Positions 50,922 to 59,096 of a stretch of DNA of 64,000 nt are shown here, one piece after another; position 1 is the stretch's first letter; every line of letters starts with the position of its first letter. This DNA comes from Streptosporangium pseudovulgare (GTDB lineage: Bacteria > Actinomycetota > Actinomycetes > Streptosporangiales > Streptosporangiaceae), in NCBI RefSeq assembly GCF_014648055.1, contig NZ_BMQJ01000014.1, positions 1-64,000 on the forward strand, written 5' to 3'. The translations under genes and the position numbers were made by a program. A model generated the notes under the pieces. That model had not been told where the DNA came from. It saw only the letters and a program-made list of their open reading frames with translations, and did not search any database.

Positions 50922-51089
50922 TCAACGCTTGAGGGTCCAGCCGGTGCCGACTCCCATCAGGTGCAGCGCGACGGCGAGCAATCCTGCCAGGGCGAGCGTG
51001 GCCGCGGTCACGACGGCGCCGATGGCGACACCGGCGATCTGGAAGATCAGGGCGAGGAGGAACAGGACTGCGGCGATGAGAGCGAACAC
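50922..51089 (-). CDS. Small two-span membrane protein
   Basis: A 55-aa very hydrophobic protein with two predicted spans (VFALIAAVLFLLALIF and VVTAATLALAGLLAVALHLM) and a basic tail WTLKR. Start choice rests on GGGAGG 5 nt before the GTG at 51089. The longer in-frame extension has no ribosome site. I know no function; similar tiny proteins are common in actinomycetes. Confidence 0.65.
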   Translation of the reverse strand: MFALIAAVLFLLALIFQIAGVAIGAVVTAATLALAGLLAVALHLMGVGTGWTLKR

Positions 51090-51200
51090 GGTTACCTCCC
51101 TGAGCGGGGGTCCAAAGGGGCCTGATACCGGGATTTCCGTGGCGATCACCCAGGAAACAGACCCCGGGGCTACTTTCCGCGCACCGGCCGTCACGGGGTA

Positions 51201-51216
51201 TTGACCGAGCGGTCAG
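51201..51216. promoter_or_regulatory. TTGACCG-type palindrome
   Basis: TGACCG (51202-51207) and CGGTCA (51210-51215) flank an AG centre, preceded by TT. Short GACCG/CGGTC dyads are common TetR-type operator forms. It lies upstream of the small membrane gene and downstream of helY. No TetR gene is nearby. Confidence 0.35.
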
Positions 51217-51354
51217 TCTGCCGGTTCCCGGGGTCCGGTGGCCGCCGGTTCCCGGTCCGGAGCGGCGCCACGCCCGGCCCGCGCGGAACCGGGACGCCCG
51301 CGCCCTGCCGCCGCCGGCCCGCGCCGGCCCGCGCCGGCTCTCGGCGGCCCCGCG

Positions 51355-54084
51355 TCAGCCCACCGAGGAGTAGGCCACCACGCCGCGCCGCAGGGCGTCC
51401 ATCGCCTTGCCCGCCGTCTGCTTGACCTTGCTGTTTGCCGGGGCCGCCTCGGCGATCTGGCCGAGCAGGTCCAGCAGCTGCTTGGTCCAGCGGACGAAGT
51501 CGCCCGCGGCCAGCTCGGAGCCGCCGATGCCGTCGCCCAGCACGGCGTCGAGGTTGTGCCCCCGGGCCCAGCGGAACGCCGCCCAGGCGAATCCGGCGTC
51601 GGGCTCCCGGAGGAAGGACAGGCCGTGGTCGCCCTCGATGGCCTCCAGTTCGGCCCACAGGCGGATCATGTCGGCCAGCGCCTTCTGCGCCTCGCCCCCG
51701 GGGAGCCTGGGCTGGCGGCCCTCGTCGGCCTGCCGGGACTCGAAGACCAGCGCGGAGACGCAGGCGGCCAGCTCGGCCGGGTCGAGGTTCTCCCAGATGC
51801 CCGCGCGCAGCGACTCGGCGGTGAGGAGGTCCAGCTCGGTGTAGAGGCGGCCCAGCCGGCGACCCTCGGCGGTGACGTGCTCGCCTTCGAGGTAGCCGAG
51901 CTGGTCGAGCACCCCGCAGACCTTGTCGAAGGTGCGGGCGATGACGTGGGAGCGACCCTCGACGCGGCGGCGCAGACCGTCCGTCTCACGCAGCAGCTTG
52001 TAGTAGCGCTCGGCCCAGCGGGCGTGGTCCTCACGCTCGTCGCAGCCGTGGCAGGGGTGCCGGCGGATCTCCTTGCGCAGGCGCGCGACCTCCTCGTCCT
52101 CGGCGGCGTGGTCACGCACCCTGGGCGGCTTGCCGAAGTCGCGGTCGCCGAGCTTGGCGTGCATCGAGGAGACGAGGTTGGCGCGGTCCTTGGGCGAGCG
52201 GGAGTTGAAGCCCTTGGGGATGCGCAGCCGCTCGACCGGCTCCACCGGCATCGGGAAGTCGGCCGGCGACAGCTTCTTGACCTGCTTGCCGATGGTCAGC
52301 ACCAGCGGGGAGGGGCCGTCACCGCGGGAGTTGAGGCCCGGGTCGAGGACGATCGCCAGGCCGGCCCGCCGCCCGCCGGGGACGCGGATGATGTCGCCGG
52401 GCCGCAGCGCCTCCAGCGAGCGCAGCGCCTGCGCCCGGCGGGCGGCGCCGCGCTGCCGCGACAGCTCGGACTCGCGGTCCGACAGCGCCCTGCGCAGCGC
52501 GGCGTACTCCTCGAAGTCGCCGAGGTGGCACGTCATCGCCTTGCGGTAGCCCTCCAGTGCCTCCTCGTGGCGGCGGAGCTGCTTGGCGATGCCGACCACG
52601 GCCCGGTCGGCCTGGAACTGCGCGAAGGACGACTCCAGCAGGGACCTGGCGCGTTCCCGGCCGACCTGGCCGACCAGGTTGACCGCCATGTTGTAGGAGG
52701 GGCGGAAGCTGGAGCGCAGCGGATAGGTCCGGGTGCTGGCCAGGCCCGCGACCTGCAGCGGGTCGGTGCCCGGCTGCCACTGGACCACCGCGTGGCCCTC
52801 GACGTCGATGCCGCGCCGCCCGGCCCGGCCGGTGAGCTGGGTGTACTCGCCGGGCGTCAGGTCGGCGTGGGTCTCGCCGTTCCACTTGTCGAGCTTCTCG
52901 ATCACCACCGAGCGGGCCGGCATGTTGATGCCCAGCGCGAGGGTCTCGGTGGCGAAGACGGCCTTGACGAGGTTGCGGGTGAACAACTCCTCGACGACCT
53001 CCTTGAAGGTCGGGAGCATGCCCGCGTGGTGAGCGGCCAGGCCGCGTTCCAGGGCGTCGCGCCACTCGAGGTAGCCCAGCACCGCGAGGTCCTCGTCCGG
53101 CAGGTGCGCGGTGCGCTCGTCGACGATCTGGCGGATCTCGTGGCGCTCGGCGTCGGTGGTGAGCCGGATGCCGGAGAACACGCACTGGGCGACGGCGGCG
53201 TCACAGCCGGCCCGGGAGAAGATGAAGGTGATGGCGGGCAGCAGGCCCTCGGCGTCGAGCCGCTCGATGGCCGCGGCCCGATCCGGCGGGCCGGGCCTGC
53301 GGGGCCGGGAGTAGCCGCGGCGGCCCCGGCTGAACGCCTGGCGCTCCTCGTCGCGGGCGATGCGCATCAGGGCGGGGTTGACCTGCGGGCGCCGGCCCTC
53401 CTCGTCGGCCACGAACAGGTCGTACAGGCGGTGGCCGACGAGCATGTGCTGCCAGAGCGGGACCGGGCGGTGCTCATCGACGATGACACTGGTGTCACCG
53501 CGGACCTCGCCCATCCACTCGCCGAACTCCTCGGCGTTGCTGACCGTGGCCGACAGGGCTACCAGCCGCACCGACTCGGGCAGGTGGATGATCACCTCTT
53601 CCCAGACCGCGCCGCGGAAGCGGTCGGCGAGGTAGTGCACCTCGTCCATGACGACGAACCCGAGGCCGGTGAGGGTGGAGGACCCGGCGTAGAGCATGTT
53701 GCGCAGGACCTCGGTGGTCATCACCACGATGGGGGCGTCGCCGTTGACGCTGTTGTCACCGGTGAGCAGGCCGACGTCGGCGGCGCCGTACCGGCGGACC
53801 AGGTCGTTGTACTTCTGGTTGGACAGCGCCTTGATGGGGGTGGTGTAGAAGCACTTGCGGCCCTCGCTCAGGGCCAGGTGGACCGCGAACTCGCCCACGA
53901 CGGTCTTGCCCGAGCCGGTGGGGGCGGCGACCAGGACTCCGTCACCCGCTTCCAGGGCCCGGCAGGCGTCCAGCTGGAAGTCGTCCAGCTCGAAGTCGTA
54001 CAGACCGCGGAACGAGGTCAGCGCGGGCCCGCTTTCGGCCTGGCTCTGACGGAAGGCAGCGTAACGTTCCGCTGGGGTCGTCAT
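51355..54084 (-). CDS. helY: Ski2/Mtr4-like DExH RNA helicase
   Basis: A 909-aa helicase matching mycobacterial HelY. Motif I is AAPTGSGKT, motif II is DEVH, motif III is LSATVSN and motif VI is QLTGRAGRRGID. Long alpha-helical C-terminal parts follow, including a CHGC..R cysteine pair near 690. It probably unwinds structured RNA for degradation. It ends a conserved minus-strand cluster with pafB, pafC, tatA, tatC and the lipid kinase. The gap of 60 bp to the kinase and a -10-like TAGGGT 6 nt before the ATG suggest an additional, leaderless promoter. Confidence 0.93.
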   Translation of the reverse strand: MTTPAERYAAFRQSQAESGPALTSFRGLYDFELDDFQLDACRALEAGDGVLVAAPTGSGKTVVGEFAVHLALSEGRKCFYTTPIKALSNQKYNDLVRRYGAADVGLLTGDNSVNGDAPIVVMTTEVLRNMLYAGSSTLTGLGFVVMDEVHYLADRFRGAVWEEVIIHLPESVRLVALSATVSNAEEFGEWMGEVRGDTSVIVDEHRPVPLWQHMLVGHRLYDLFVADEEGRRPQVNPALMRIARDEERQAFSRGRRGYSRPRRPGPPDRAAAIERLDAEGLLPAITFIFSRAGCDAAVAQCVFSGIRLTTDAERHEIRQIVDERTAHLPDEDLAVLGYLEWRDALERGLAAHHAGMLPTFKEVVEELFTRNLVKAVFATETLALGINMPARSVVIEKLDKWNGETHADLTPGEYTQLTGRAGRRGIDVEGHAVVQWQPGTDPLQVAGLASTRTYPLRSSFRPSYNMAVNLVGQVGRERARSLLESSFAQFQADRAVVGIAKQLRRHEEALEGYRKAMTCHLGDFEEYAALRRALSDRESELSRQRGAARRAQALRSLEALRPGDIIRVPGGRRAGLAIVLDPGLNSRGDGPSPLVLTIGKQVKKLSPADFPMPVEPVERLRIPKGFNSRSPKDRANLVSSMHAKLGDRDFGKPPRVRDHAAEDEEVARLRKEIRRHPCHGCDEREDHARWAERYYKLLRETDGLRRRVEGRSHVIARTFDKVCGVLDQLGYLEGEHVTAEGRRLGRLYTELDLLTAESLRAGIWENLDPAELAACVSALVFESRQADEGRQPRLPGGEAQKALADMIRLWAELEAIEGDHGLSFLREPDAGFAWAAFRWARGHNLDAVLGDGIGGSELAAGDFVRWTKQLLDLLGQIAEAAPANSKVKQTAGKAMDALRRGVVAYSSVG

Positions 54085-54090
54085 GTCTCC

Positions 54091-54096
54091 ACCCTA
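54091..54096 (-). promoter_or_regulatory. -10-like hexamer before helY
   Basis: On the minus strand TAGGGT is followed by GGAGAC and then ATG. The GGAG could also act as a ribosome site with short spacing. A leaderless start point at the ATG is possible. Confidence 0.4.
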
Positions 54097-54144
54097 CCGA
54101 CACCGGGTTTCCGGTCGGTCCGCCCGTGCCCCGCGGCAGACGCC

Positions 54145-55020
54145 CTAAACCAGGACGTTCAGGGCACCGGGGACGATCTCGCAGGTCAGCGGGATGGGGC
54201 CGAGGCGCTCGCCGTCGGCGTAGGCGACGACGCCCGGGGCATCCAGCGTCACCCGCCGGGCGCGGTGGACGGTGACCGCGGGATGGGAGACGTGGGTGCC
54301 GCGGTACACCCGGGGGAAGGTGCGCAGGAACTCCCCGCGGGGGACGGCGCCGAGGATCGTCACGTCCAGCAGTCCGTCGTCGGGGACGGCGGCCGGGCAC
54401 ACCCGCATGCCGGCGCCGTAGGAGCCGGTGTTGCCGACCGCGACCAGCATCGCCTCGCGCTCGACCACCTCGCCGTCGAGGTCCAGGCGGAACGGGATGG
54501 GCCGGAAGGAACGCAGTTCCTGGGCCAGCGCGACGACGTATTTGGCCATGCCGGGCGGCCAGGTGAGGCGGTTGGCCCGCTCGTTGACCCGCGAGTCGAA
54601 GCCGCAGGCCACCACCCCGGCGAACCACTCGTCCGCGCCGGCCCGGGCGGCGTCGACCGTCCGGACCCGCCCGCGCAGCACCGTGTCGGCGGCGGCCAGG
54701 GGGTCGCGGACCGGCAGGCCGAGCGCGGCGGCGATGTCGTTGCCGGTCCCGGCCGGGATGACGCCCAGCGGGACGTCGGTGCCGGCGACCGCCTGGACGG
54801 CCAGGTGGACCAGGCCGTCGCCGCCGAAGGCGACCAGCGCGCCGGGGGCCTCGGCGACCGCGGTGCAGGCGCGCTCCAGGGCATCGTCGGCGGACTCGCC
54901 GAGGATCACCGAGACCTCGGCGCCGCCGCTCCGGAGCCGGTCGAGCACCGGGGCGAGCAGGCTGCGGGAACGGCCGCCCCGGGCGGCGGGGTTGACGAGC
55001 AGGGCGATCTCTCCGGGCAC
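54145..55020 (-). CDS. Diacylglycerol kinase-family lipid kinase
   Basis: A 291-aa protein of the DAGK/YegS superfamily. LLVNPAARGG opens the protein, the nucleotide loop is FGGDGLVHLAV and GTGNDIAAALG follows. The C-terminal beta domain has DDGLLDV and AYADGE. It phosphorylates a lipid such as diacylglycerol or another long-chain alcohol. The GTG at 55020 lies 17 bp after the tatC stop, so it is almost certainly cotranscribed with the tat genes. No strong ribosome site is visible. Confidence 0.9.
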   Translation of the reverse strand: MPGEIALLVNPAARGGRSRSLLAPVLDRLRSGGAEVSVILGESADDALERACTAVAEAPGALVAFGGDGLVHLAVQAVAGTDVPLGVIPAGTGNDIAAALGLPVRDPLAAADTVLRGRVRTVDAARAGADEWFAGVVACGFDSRVNERANRLTWPPGMAKYVVALAQELRSFRPIPFRLDLDGEVVEREAMLVAVGNTGSYGAGMRVCPAAVPDDGLLDVTILGAVPRGEFLRTFPRVYRGTHVSHPAVTVHRARRVTLDAPGVVAYADGERLGPIPLTCEIVPGALNVLV

Positions 55021-55037
55021 AGACCGGAACTTATCCC

Positions 55038-55940
55038 CTACCTCGCCGGATCGGAATCCGTCGTGTCCGAATCGAGAGGGGAGACCTCGTCCGGCAGGGC
55101 GGACGCCTCGTCGTCGGACAGGTGGGAGAAGTCATCGCCCTTGGCCGCCGCCCTGCGTTCCCGCAGGTACATGAACCCCTCGGCGAGGGCGAACAGCAGG
55201 ACCATGGGCAGGGCTAGCGCGATCATGGAGAACGGGTCGGTGCTGGGGGTGGCGACCGCCGCGAAGACGAACATGATGAAGATCACCATGCGGCGGTGGG
55301 CGGCCACCGTGGCGTGCGGCAGGACGCCGATCACATTGAGGAACACCATCAGCAGCGGCAACTCGAAGGAGACCCCGAAGATGATGAGCATCACCATCGC
55401 GTAGGTGAGGTAGTCGTCCATCTCCAGCAGCGGGATGGCGTTGGCCGGGGCGAACCCCAGCAGGATCGACAGCCCCTTGTCCATGATCACGTAGGCCAGC
55501 GCGGCGCCCGCGAGGAACAGCGGGATCGCGATGCCCAGGAACGTCGCCGAGTAGCGCTTCTCGTTGCGGTACAGGCCGGGGGTGACGAACGCCCAGATCT
55601 GGTAGAGCCAGACCGGGGAGGAGACGACCACCGCGAAGAGCGCGGCGACCTTCAGGTTGACGAAGAACGCCTCGAACACCCCGCGGATGGCGAACGTGCA
55701 CTCGCCCTTGCGCAGCACCTGCGAGGCGGGCAGACCGCAGTAGGGCTTCGTGATGAACGCCCAGATCGGGTCGAAGAAGACGAGCCCGATGATGATCCCG
55801 GCCACCAGGCCGAGCAACGCGATGATCAGCCGGTTGCGCAGCTCACGGAGGTGATCCATGAGCGGCATGCGCCCCTCGGCCGCGTCCTCGGACGGGGCCG
55901 ACCGGTTCTGCCCCGGCTTGGGCCATTTCAGCAGCGCCAT
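55038..55940 (-). CDS. tatC: Sec-independent protein translocase subunit TatC
   Basis: A 300-aa translocase core with six spans. Typical TatC text is MPLMDHLRELRNRLI, the periplasmic FEAFFVNLKV region, SSPVWLYQIWAFVTPGL and YLTYAMVMLIIFGVSFELPL. It binds twin-arginine signals with TatA. The acidic Asp/Ser tail of about 40 residues is common in actinobacteria. The ATG at 55940 has a weak GGGA site. tatA lies upstream on the same strand, but 413 bp of tandem repeats separate them. Confidence 0.95.
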   Translation of the reverse strand: MALLKWPKPGQNRSAPSEDAAEGRMPLMDHLRELRNRLIIALLGLVAGIIIGLVFFDPIWAFITKPYCGLPASQVLRKGECTFAIRGVFEAFFVNLKVAALFAVVVSSPVWLYQIWAFVTPGLYRNEKRYSATFLGIAIPLFLAGAALAYVIMDKGLSILLGFAPANAIPLLEMDDYLTYAMVMLIIFGVSFELPLLMVFLNVIGVLPHATVAAHRRMVIFIMFVFAAVATPSTDPFSMIALALPMVLLFALAEGFMYLRERRAAAKGDDFSHLSDDEASALPDEVSPLDSDTTDSDPAR

Positions 55941-55974
55941 TGACGAATCCCGGTCCGAGAGGTGTGGTGGGCTG

Positions 55975-56350
55975 TGTTCATTGCGACGCTGCGCGTCGCG
56001 GCTCGGGGGCTCCTGCCCGGCGCCTTCCCTCGTCACTCCGCCGCTGCGCGACTACGCTCCTCGGTCCAGACACCGGCGCCCCCTCGCTGTGTTCACTGCG
56101 ACGCTGCGCGTCGCGGCTCAGGGGCTCAGACCCGGCGCCTTCCCTCGTCGCTCGCTCGCTACGCTCGCTCACTCCTCGGTCCAGACACCGGCGCCCCCTC
56201 ACGGGCTCATTGCGACGCTGCGCGTCGCGGCTCGGGGGCTCTTGCCCGGCGTCTTCCCTCGTCGCTCGCTCACTACGCTCGCTCACTCCTCGGTCCAGAC
56301 ACCGGCGCCCCCTCGCGGCTCAAGGGCTTGAGCCGGGGCACCTTCCCTCG
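55975..56350 (+). repeat. Three and a part copies of the 114-bp repeat between tatA and tatC
   Basis: The core GACGCTGCGCGTCGCGG begins at 55985, 56100 and 56214 (periods 115 and 114 bp), and a degenerate fourth part ends near 56350. Units are related to those at 42.9-43.3 kb but differ more from each other, notably in a CGCTCGCTCACTACGCTCGC-type segment. With both edges it fills the whole 413-bp gap (55941-56353) inside the tat transcription unit, with no other gene. Confidence 0.92.
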
Positions 56351-56353
56351 CGG

Positions 56354-56668
56354 CTACTGCGGCTTGGAGGCGGCCTGGGCGCGCAGGCGGGCGGCCTGCT
56401 CCTCCAGGGCGCGGGCCTGCTCCTCGACGGACTGCGCGGGCGCCGGGGCGATCTGCTGCGGAGCCGGAGCCGGAGCGGGCTGCTGGGGCTGCGGCTGGAC
56501 GGTGGCGGCCGGAGCCTCGTCGTCGTCGCGGAGCTTGGAGGTCTCCGCCTTGAAGATGCGCAGCGAACGGCCCACCCCGCGGGCGGCCTCCGGCAGCTTC
56601 TTGGCGCCGAACAGCATCACCAGGATCACCGCGATGATGATCAGCTCAGTGGGTCCCAGACTGCCCAT
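56354..56668 (-). CDS. tatA: Sec-independent protein translocase subunit TatA
   Basis: A 104-aa protein with the TatA plan: a short N-terminal span ([20 protein letters not shown]), the FGxxKLP hinge, an amphipathic helix ([18 protein letters not shown]) and a Pro/Gln/Ala-rich tail. It forms the translocation pore with TatC. No tatB is present in the window, as is common for two-component systems in some Gram-positives. AAGGA precedes the ATG by 7 nt. Confidence 0.95.
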   Translation of the reverse strand: MGSLGPTELIIIAVILVMLFGAKKLPEAARGVGRSLRIFKAETSKLRDDDEAPAATVQPQPQQPAPAPAPQQIAPAPAQSVEEQARALEEQAARLRAQAASKPQ

Positions 56669-56733
56669 GACACATCCTTACGTGAGCGACGTGCGGTCTC
56701 TGCCCCCGATCGTACGCTGCCCGGGCGACAGAC

Positions 56734-56943
56734 TCATCCCCTCGGCGGAGTCCGGCCGGCCGCCGACAGCCGCGCCTCGGCGGCCCGCTCGGCGAGCAGC
56801 GCCCGGGCCGGCTCGATCCGGCGGTGGGCCCGGTCGACCTCCCGGCCCAGCTCACGGGCCGCGACCAGCACGCGAACACCGAGTACGGCGAGGACCGCCA
56901 GCCCGGCGAGGGCCAGGCCCGTCCCCGCGAAGATCCAGTTCAT
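56734..56943 (-). CDS. Small single-span membrane protein between pafC and tatA
   Basis: A 69-aa protein with one N-terminal span (about 4-27) and a charged Arg/Glu helix after it, resembling a miniature TatA/B-like shape without the FGxxKLP hinge. A -10-like TAGGAT lies 8 nt before the ATG. Its place in the conserved cluster suggests a link to the tat or paf genes, but the function is unknown. The codon use fits a real gene. Confidence 0.6.
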   Translation of the reverse strand: MNWIFAGTGLALAGLAVLAVLGVRVLVAARELGREVDRAHRRIEPARALLAERAAEARLSAAGRTPPRG

Positions 56944-56998
56944 ACCGGCTGATCCTACCGCCGACGGTCAAAGGATAGTTTTGGAATGTTCACTAACT

Positions 56999-57952
56999 TT
57001 ATACGCTTTCGTACAGTTTGAGGGCCGACGCGGCGGCCTCCCGGACGCTCGCGGCCAGTGACGCGGGCGACAGCACCCGGCCCGTGTCGCCCAGCCGCAG
57101 TGCCAGCCGTACCAGCCAGCCCTGGTCGCGCGCGCGCAGCGCCACCCGCAGCCGGCCCTCGCCGAGCTCGGTGACCTCCTCGCACGGGTAGTACTCGGCG
57201 ACCCAGCGCCCGGCGGGGGTCAGCTCCAGCTCCACCAGCTCGTCGCTGGGGGAGGGCCGGAACACCCCGGGCGTCACCTCGCCGGGCTCGGCCCCGGCCG
57301 GCGGGTCGGCGGGCACGTCCAGCACGTCCACGGTGAGCATCCGGTCCAGCCGGAACAGCCGCACCGCCTCGGCGCGGTAACACCAGCCCGACAGGTAGGA
57401 GCGGCCGTCCACCATGACCAGCCGCATCGGGTCGACCTCGCGCGGGGTGACCTCGTCGCGGCCCGGCACGTAGTAGCGCAGCGACAGCCGCCGGCGGCGG
57501 CGCAGCGCCTCGTTGACCGTGGGCAGCGCGTCCGGGGCGGCGTCCACCTCCACCGCGACCTGGCTGCTGACCACCGCGGCGGCCTCCCCCGCGGCCCGCT
57601 CCAGCTTGGCGATGACCCGCGACAGGGCGTCGCGGTCGCCGAACTCCGGCAGCTCGGCGAGCATCCGCAGGGCCACCAGCAGCGCGCTGGCCTCGTCCAC
57701 GGCGAGCCGCAGCGGCCGGGCGATGGTGTCGGCGTTGTCGATGATGATCTCGCCGCCGTCCCAGGAGACGTCGATCAGATCGCCCGGGGTGTGGCCGGGC
57801 AGCCCGCACATCCACACCAGTTGCAGGTCGTCGATGAGCTGCTTCTCGGTCAGCCCGAAGACCTTCGCCACCTCCGGGACCTGCGCGCCCGGATGCGACA
57901 TCAGGTAGGGCACCAGGGCCAGCAGCCTGGGCAGCCTGTCGGCCGTGCTCAT
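56999..57952 (-). CDS. pafC: PafC, WYL-domain transcriptional regulator
   Basis: A 317-aa regulator. An N-terminal helix-turn-helix region (LALVPYLMSHPGAQVPEVAK) is followed by the WYL ligand domain (about 140-220, RRRRRLSLRYYVPGRDE ... GRSYLSGWC). The C-terminal WCX part is DNA- or ligand-related. In mycobacteria PafB and PafC act together as the LexA-independent activator of the DNA-damage response (established). The ATG overlaps the stop of a 50-codon ORF that links it to pafB. Confidence 0.92.
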   Translation of the reverse strand: MSTADRLPRLLALVPYLMSHPGAQVPEVAKVFGLTEKQLIDDLQLVWMCGLPGHTPGDLIDVSWDGGEIIIDNADTIARPLRLAVDEASALLVALRMLAELPEFGDRDALSRVIAKLERAAGEAAAVVSSQVAVEVDAAPDALPTVNEALRRRRRLSLRYYVPGRDEVTPREVDPMRLVMVDGRSYLSGWCYRAEAVRLFRLDRMLTVDVLDVPADPPAGAEPGEVTPGVFRPSPSDELVELELTPAGRWVAEYYPCEEVTELGEGRLRVALRARDQGWLVRLALRLGDTGRVLSPASLAASVREAAASALKLYESV

Positions 57953-58101
57953 CGCCCGCTCCGTTCCGCGCCGGCGGCACCGCGCCCGCGCACTCGCCGC
58001 TCCCCGTCGAGGCCTGTCAGACCGGTGGAACCGTCGGGACCGGTGGGTCCCCGATCCTCCGTACGGCGCCGCTCCCGCGCGGCGCGTTCCCGCGCCGTCA
58101 C
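57949..58101 (-). CDS. Possible 50-aa linker ORF overlapping pafB and pafC
   Basis: The frame starts with a GTG that overlaps the pafB stop (GTGA) and ends in a TGA that overlaps the pafC start (ATGA). It therefore fills the 145-bp gap exactly. The product begins MTARERAARERRRTEDRG and is Arg/Gly/Glu-rich without a domain. It may be a real small protein, or mainly a device that carries ribosomes from pafB to pafC. GC-rich DNA often stays open by chance, so confidence is limited. Confidence 0.4.
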   Translation of the reverse strand: MTARERAARERRRTEDRGPTGPDGSTGLTGLDGERRVRGRGAAGAERSGR

Positions 58102-59057
58102 GCCAGGGCCCCCTTCAGCCTGCAGATCACCGCGTCGCGGGCGTCCGGCGGCCCGACCACCTCGGCGTCCGCGGCGAAGCCGACCACCCACCCGGCCAGC
58201 CGCTCGGGGTCGTTGAAGTCGATCTCCAGCTCGTCCCACCCGCCGGAGGCGGGCCGTACCTGCTTGGCCACCTGGCGCAGCCCCTGGCAGGTGCCCTCGC
58301 GGACCCGGATCAGCGCGGTACGCTCCCGGACCGTCAGCGCGTCGCTGTAGCCGACCATCGACTTCAGGTCGACGCCCTCGGGCACCACCACGTCGCCGGG
58401 GCGGCCGATCGGGGTGACCGGCCCGGTGATCCGGCTGAGCCGGAAGACCCGCGCGTCGTCGCGGTCGCGGTCGTGACCCACCATGTACCAGCGGCCGCGA
58501 CGGCTGACCACGCCCCACGGCTCCACCGTGCGGGTCAGCACGGTCTGACTGGAGGCGGCGCGGTAGGGGAAGCGGACCGCGCGCCGGTCGCGCACGGCCT
58601 CCCACAGCGCCGGGAACGCCGGGTCCTGGGTGTCGAGCCGCAGTTCCAGGGCGCCGCCGAGCACCCCGCCGGCCTCCTCGGTCTCCACTCCCCCGGCGCG
58701 CAGCTTCAGCAGCGCCTTGCCGGCCGCCTCGGCCAGGCTGGCCCGCTGCCACACCTGGGCCGCCAGGCCCACCACGGCCGCCTCGTCCGGCTCCAGGGTG
58801 ATCTCGGGCAGCTCGTAGCTCTGCCGGACGATCCGGTAGCCCGGATCCTCCTCCCAGGGGTCCTTGTGCACCTCGATCGGGATGCCGATCTCGCGCAGCT
58901 CGTTCTTGTCGCGCTCGAACATCCGCTGGAAGGCCTCGTCGTTCTCGGCGTCGTAGCCGGGCACGGCCTGGCGGATGTGGTCGGCGCTGAGCGGCCGCCG
59001 CGTGGCCAGCAGGCAGATGACGAGATTCAGCAGCCGCTCGGTCTTCCGGCGTGACAT
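58098..59057 (-). CDS. pafB: PafB, WYL-domain transcriptional regulator
   Basis: A 319-aa paralogue of PafC with a helix-turn-helix N-terminus (MSRRKTERLLNLVICLLATR), then DPGYRI and a WYL core at about 155-220 (RRAVRFPYRA ... RRGRWYMVGHDRDRDDARVF). It pairs with PafC in the DNA-damage response. A strong GGAGG lies about 5 nt before the ATG. It is divergent from the DUF3866 gene with only 39 bp between start codons, so their promoters overlap. No pafA gene is adjacent. Confidence 0.92.
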   Translation of the reverse strand: MSRRKTERLLNLVICLLATRRPLSADHIRQAVPGYDAENDEAFQRMFERDKNELREIGIPIEVHKDPWEEDPGYRIVRQSYELPEITLEPDEAAVVGLAAQVWQRASLAEAAGKALLKLRAGGVETEEAGGVLGGALELRLDTQDPAFPALWEAVRDRRAVRFPYRAASSQTVLTRTVEPWGVVSRRGRWYMVGHDRDRDDARVFRLSRITGPVTPIGRPGDVVVPEGVDLKSMVGYSDALTVRERTALIRVREGTCQGLRQVAKQVRPASGGWDELEIDFNDPERLAGWVVGFAADAEVVGPPDARDAVICRLKGALA

Positions 59058-59084
59058 CGGGCCTCCTTCCTGTCCAAGTGACGC

Positions 59085-59090
59085 TACTCT
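59085..59090 (+). promoter_or_regulatory. -10-like hexamer of a probable leaderless DUF3866 transcript
   Basis: TACTCT is followed by 6 nt and the GTG at 59097. Nothing in the gap could act as a ribosome site. The element sits within the 39-bp space shared with pafB. Confidence 0.45.
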
Positions 59091-59096
59091 TCCCGC

